A DNA stretch of 41,974 nt from Ignavibacteriota bacterium (GTDB lineage: Bacteria; Bacteroidota; Ignavibacteria; Tepidaquicellales; OLB5). Positions within the stretch are counted from its first letter, which is position 1. Every line of letters begins with the position of its first letter. The notes under the pieces were generated by a model. It did no database searches. It saw only the letters and a list, made by a program, of their open reading frames with translations, and had not been told where the DNA came from. Both the position numbers and the translations under genes were made by a program. Below are positions 41,143 to 41,974 of this stretch, piece by piece. The stretch spans positions 1 to 41,974 of the forward strand of contig RPQH01000035.1 in assembly GCA_003820375.1 (NCBI GenBank), read 5' to 3'.

Positions 41143-41526
41143 TTCTTTAAAGTTCTAATTTTCTATATAAAATTTTGTTAAGGGACTTTTCTGATTTAAG
41201 AATATAATATACCGATGAAGGGATACGCCGTAAGAATATTGTGAATAATGCTCTCTTCTAAAATATAACTTAGATGGAAATTCCTCTGCCATACCTGCAG
41301 GAGGTTAATTTTTGAATAATTAATAAAGACAGAAAGTAACAGGATAAACCAATATAATACAATAAGTTAGATATATCAATAATTGATATCGTTAAATATG
41401 ATTTAAAGGTTTTTTAGATTTCTCTAAAATATTTTTTCAATCCTGGAACGCCGGATTTCAAAAGCAGTTCAGAATAACTACTTTATCAATCCAGAAGTGC
41501 TGGATTTCAAAAGTAGTTCAGAATAA
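41143..41526. other. Intergenic region upstream of the surface-protein gene
   Basis: No gene is seen. The only distinct structure is the duplicated 49-bp unit at 41437-41534. A CCTGCAGGAGG segment at 41296-41306 is palindromic in part but has no clear role. Confidence 0.4.
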
Positions 41527-41534
41527 CTACTTTA
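41437..41534. repeat. Two tandem 49-bp units duplicating a gene's 3' end
   Basis: Units 41437-41485 and 41486-41534 each read TCAATCC, a palindromic core (TGGAACGCC or AGAAGTGCT), GGATTTCAAAAG, AGTTCAGAATAACTACTTTA. The second unit covers the stop codon of the surface-protein gene; the first repeats it outside the gene. Confidence 0.85.
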
Positions 41535-41974
41535 TCAATATCATCTTCTTTGTTTCAGAATAATCACCTGCTGTAATTTTGTAATAATATATACCGCTTG
41601 GATAGTTTGCAGCATTCCATTCAATTTCATATGTGCCCGGATTAGACAGTTCATTAACAAGTACTGCTATTTCTTTTCCGAGAATATCATAAATAACAAG
41701 TCTGACTTCTGACTTCTGACCTTTAACTTCTGTAGGCACATCAAACTTTATCTTTGTAGTTGGATTAAAAGGATTCGGAAAGTTTTGATATAATTTATAT
41801 TGATTTGGAATGCTGCTGTTTATTTGTTCTTTACCTGTGTACCATATTGGATCACCCCCCGAAGTAGTATGAATACCGCTTAGTGGATGATATGCCCAGC
41901 CTGTTTTATTATTTATAAACTTTACAAAAAAATACCGGTTTATTGTAAAATTAATACTATCTGGTATTTGAAAA
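41527..41974 (-). CDS. C-terminal part of a sorted surface protein (partial)
   Basis: The frame is open from the right edge of the window to TAG at 41527. The visible C-terminal 148 residues include FVKFINNKTGWAYHPLSGI, a Ycf48/BNR-like NNKTGW motif, then the full type A sorting domain: LYQNFPNPFNPTTKIKFDVP, LVIYDILGKEIAVLVNEL, GIYYYKITAGDY and KKMILIK. A shorter frame beginning at an internal Met (41739) would miss the FPNPFNP block, so the partial reading is right. The N-terminus lies outside. It is the third sorted protein in the window and tandem to the 824-residue one, which suggests a surface-protein region. Confidence 0.9.
   Translation of the reverse strand, partial: FQIPDSINFTINRYFFVKFINNKTGWAYHPLSGIHTTSGGDPIWYTGKEQINSSIPNQYKLYQNFPNPFNPTTKIKFDVPTEVKGQKSEVRLVIYDILGKEIAVLVNELSNPGTYEIEWNAANYPSGIYYYKITAGDYSETKKMILIK

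Overview
The window is an AT-rich bacterial chromosome segment with about 37 protein genes, one broken gene, one tRNA and an unusually rich set of intergenic repeats. Three large secreted proteins end in the C-terminal sorting domain typical of the Ignavibacteria/Chlorobi side of Bacteroidota (FPNPFNP, then IYDxxGKE, then GVYFYxxxAG, then KKMxLIK). TTG starts are frequent, Shine-Dalgarno signals are mostly weak, and a Bacteroidota-like promoter motif appears. An Ignavibacteria-type genome is the best guess; no rRNA or marker gene is present to prove it.

Layout. 1-5.4 kb: the tail of an unknown gene, an orphan peptide-binding lipoprotein, a sorted secreted protein, a HEAT-repeat protein and a small secreted protein. 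5.8-8.4 kb: a LigD-type primase-polymerase homologue whose catalytic DxD is NxN, tRNA-Lys(CTT) and a PA0069-type radical SAM protein. 9.1-12 kb: an LVIVD-repeat lipoprotein and a K+/H+ antiporter. 12.5-18.5 kb: a glycogen/alpha-glucan cluster (glgB, a GH57/DUF3536 enzyme, malQ) with a hicB-hicA pair inserted, whose HicA lacks the catalytic His. 18.7-25.4 kb, all minus strand: small stress or housekeeping proteins (intradiol-dioxygenase-like lipoprotein, VOC, two secreted HExxH proteins, TPR, DinB, Nudix-like, AHSA1). 25.6-28.6 kb: a peroxide-defence group: oxyR split by a one-base frameshift in a homopolymer, a thioferritin-type Dps-like protein, a cytochrome b5-fold protein and AhpC. 29.4-42 kb, all minus strand: small membrane proteins, glutaryl-CoA-dehydrogenase-like enzyme, a subtilisin plus HflX pair, LipA, DUF4870, an E2 acyltransferase (a lipoylated protein, the kind LipA serves), and two sorted surface proteins.

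Between the genes lies the most unusual material. A 240-bp MITE-like element with 47-bp perfect inverted ends occurs three times, and one copy supplies the stop codon of a gene. Several unrelated families of short palindromes recur with a period near 50 bp. There are also REP-like CCCCTCTCC palindromes and 9-, 14- and 16-bp tandem arrays, often starting exactly at or inside the 3' end of a gene. No CRISPR array, transposase, prophage or classical defence island is visible.
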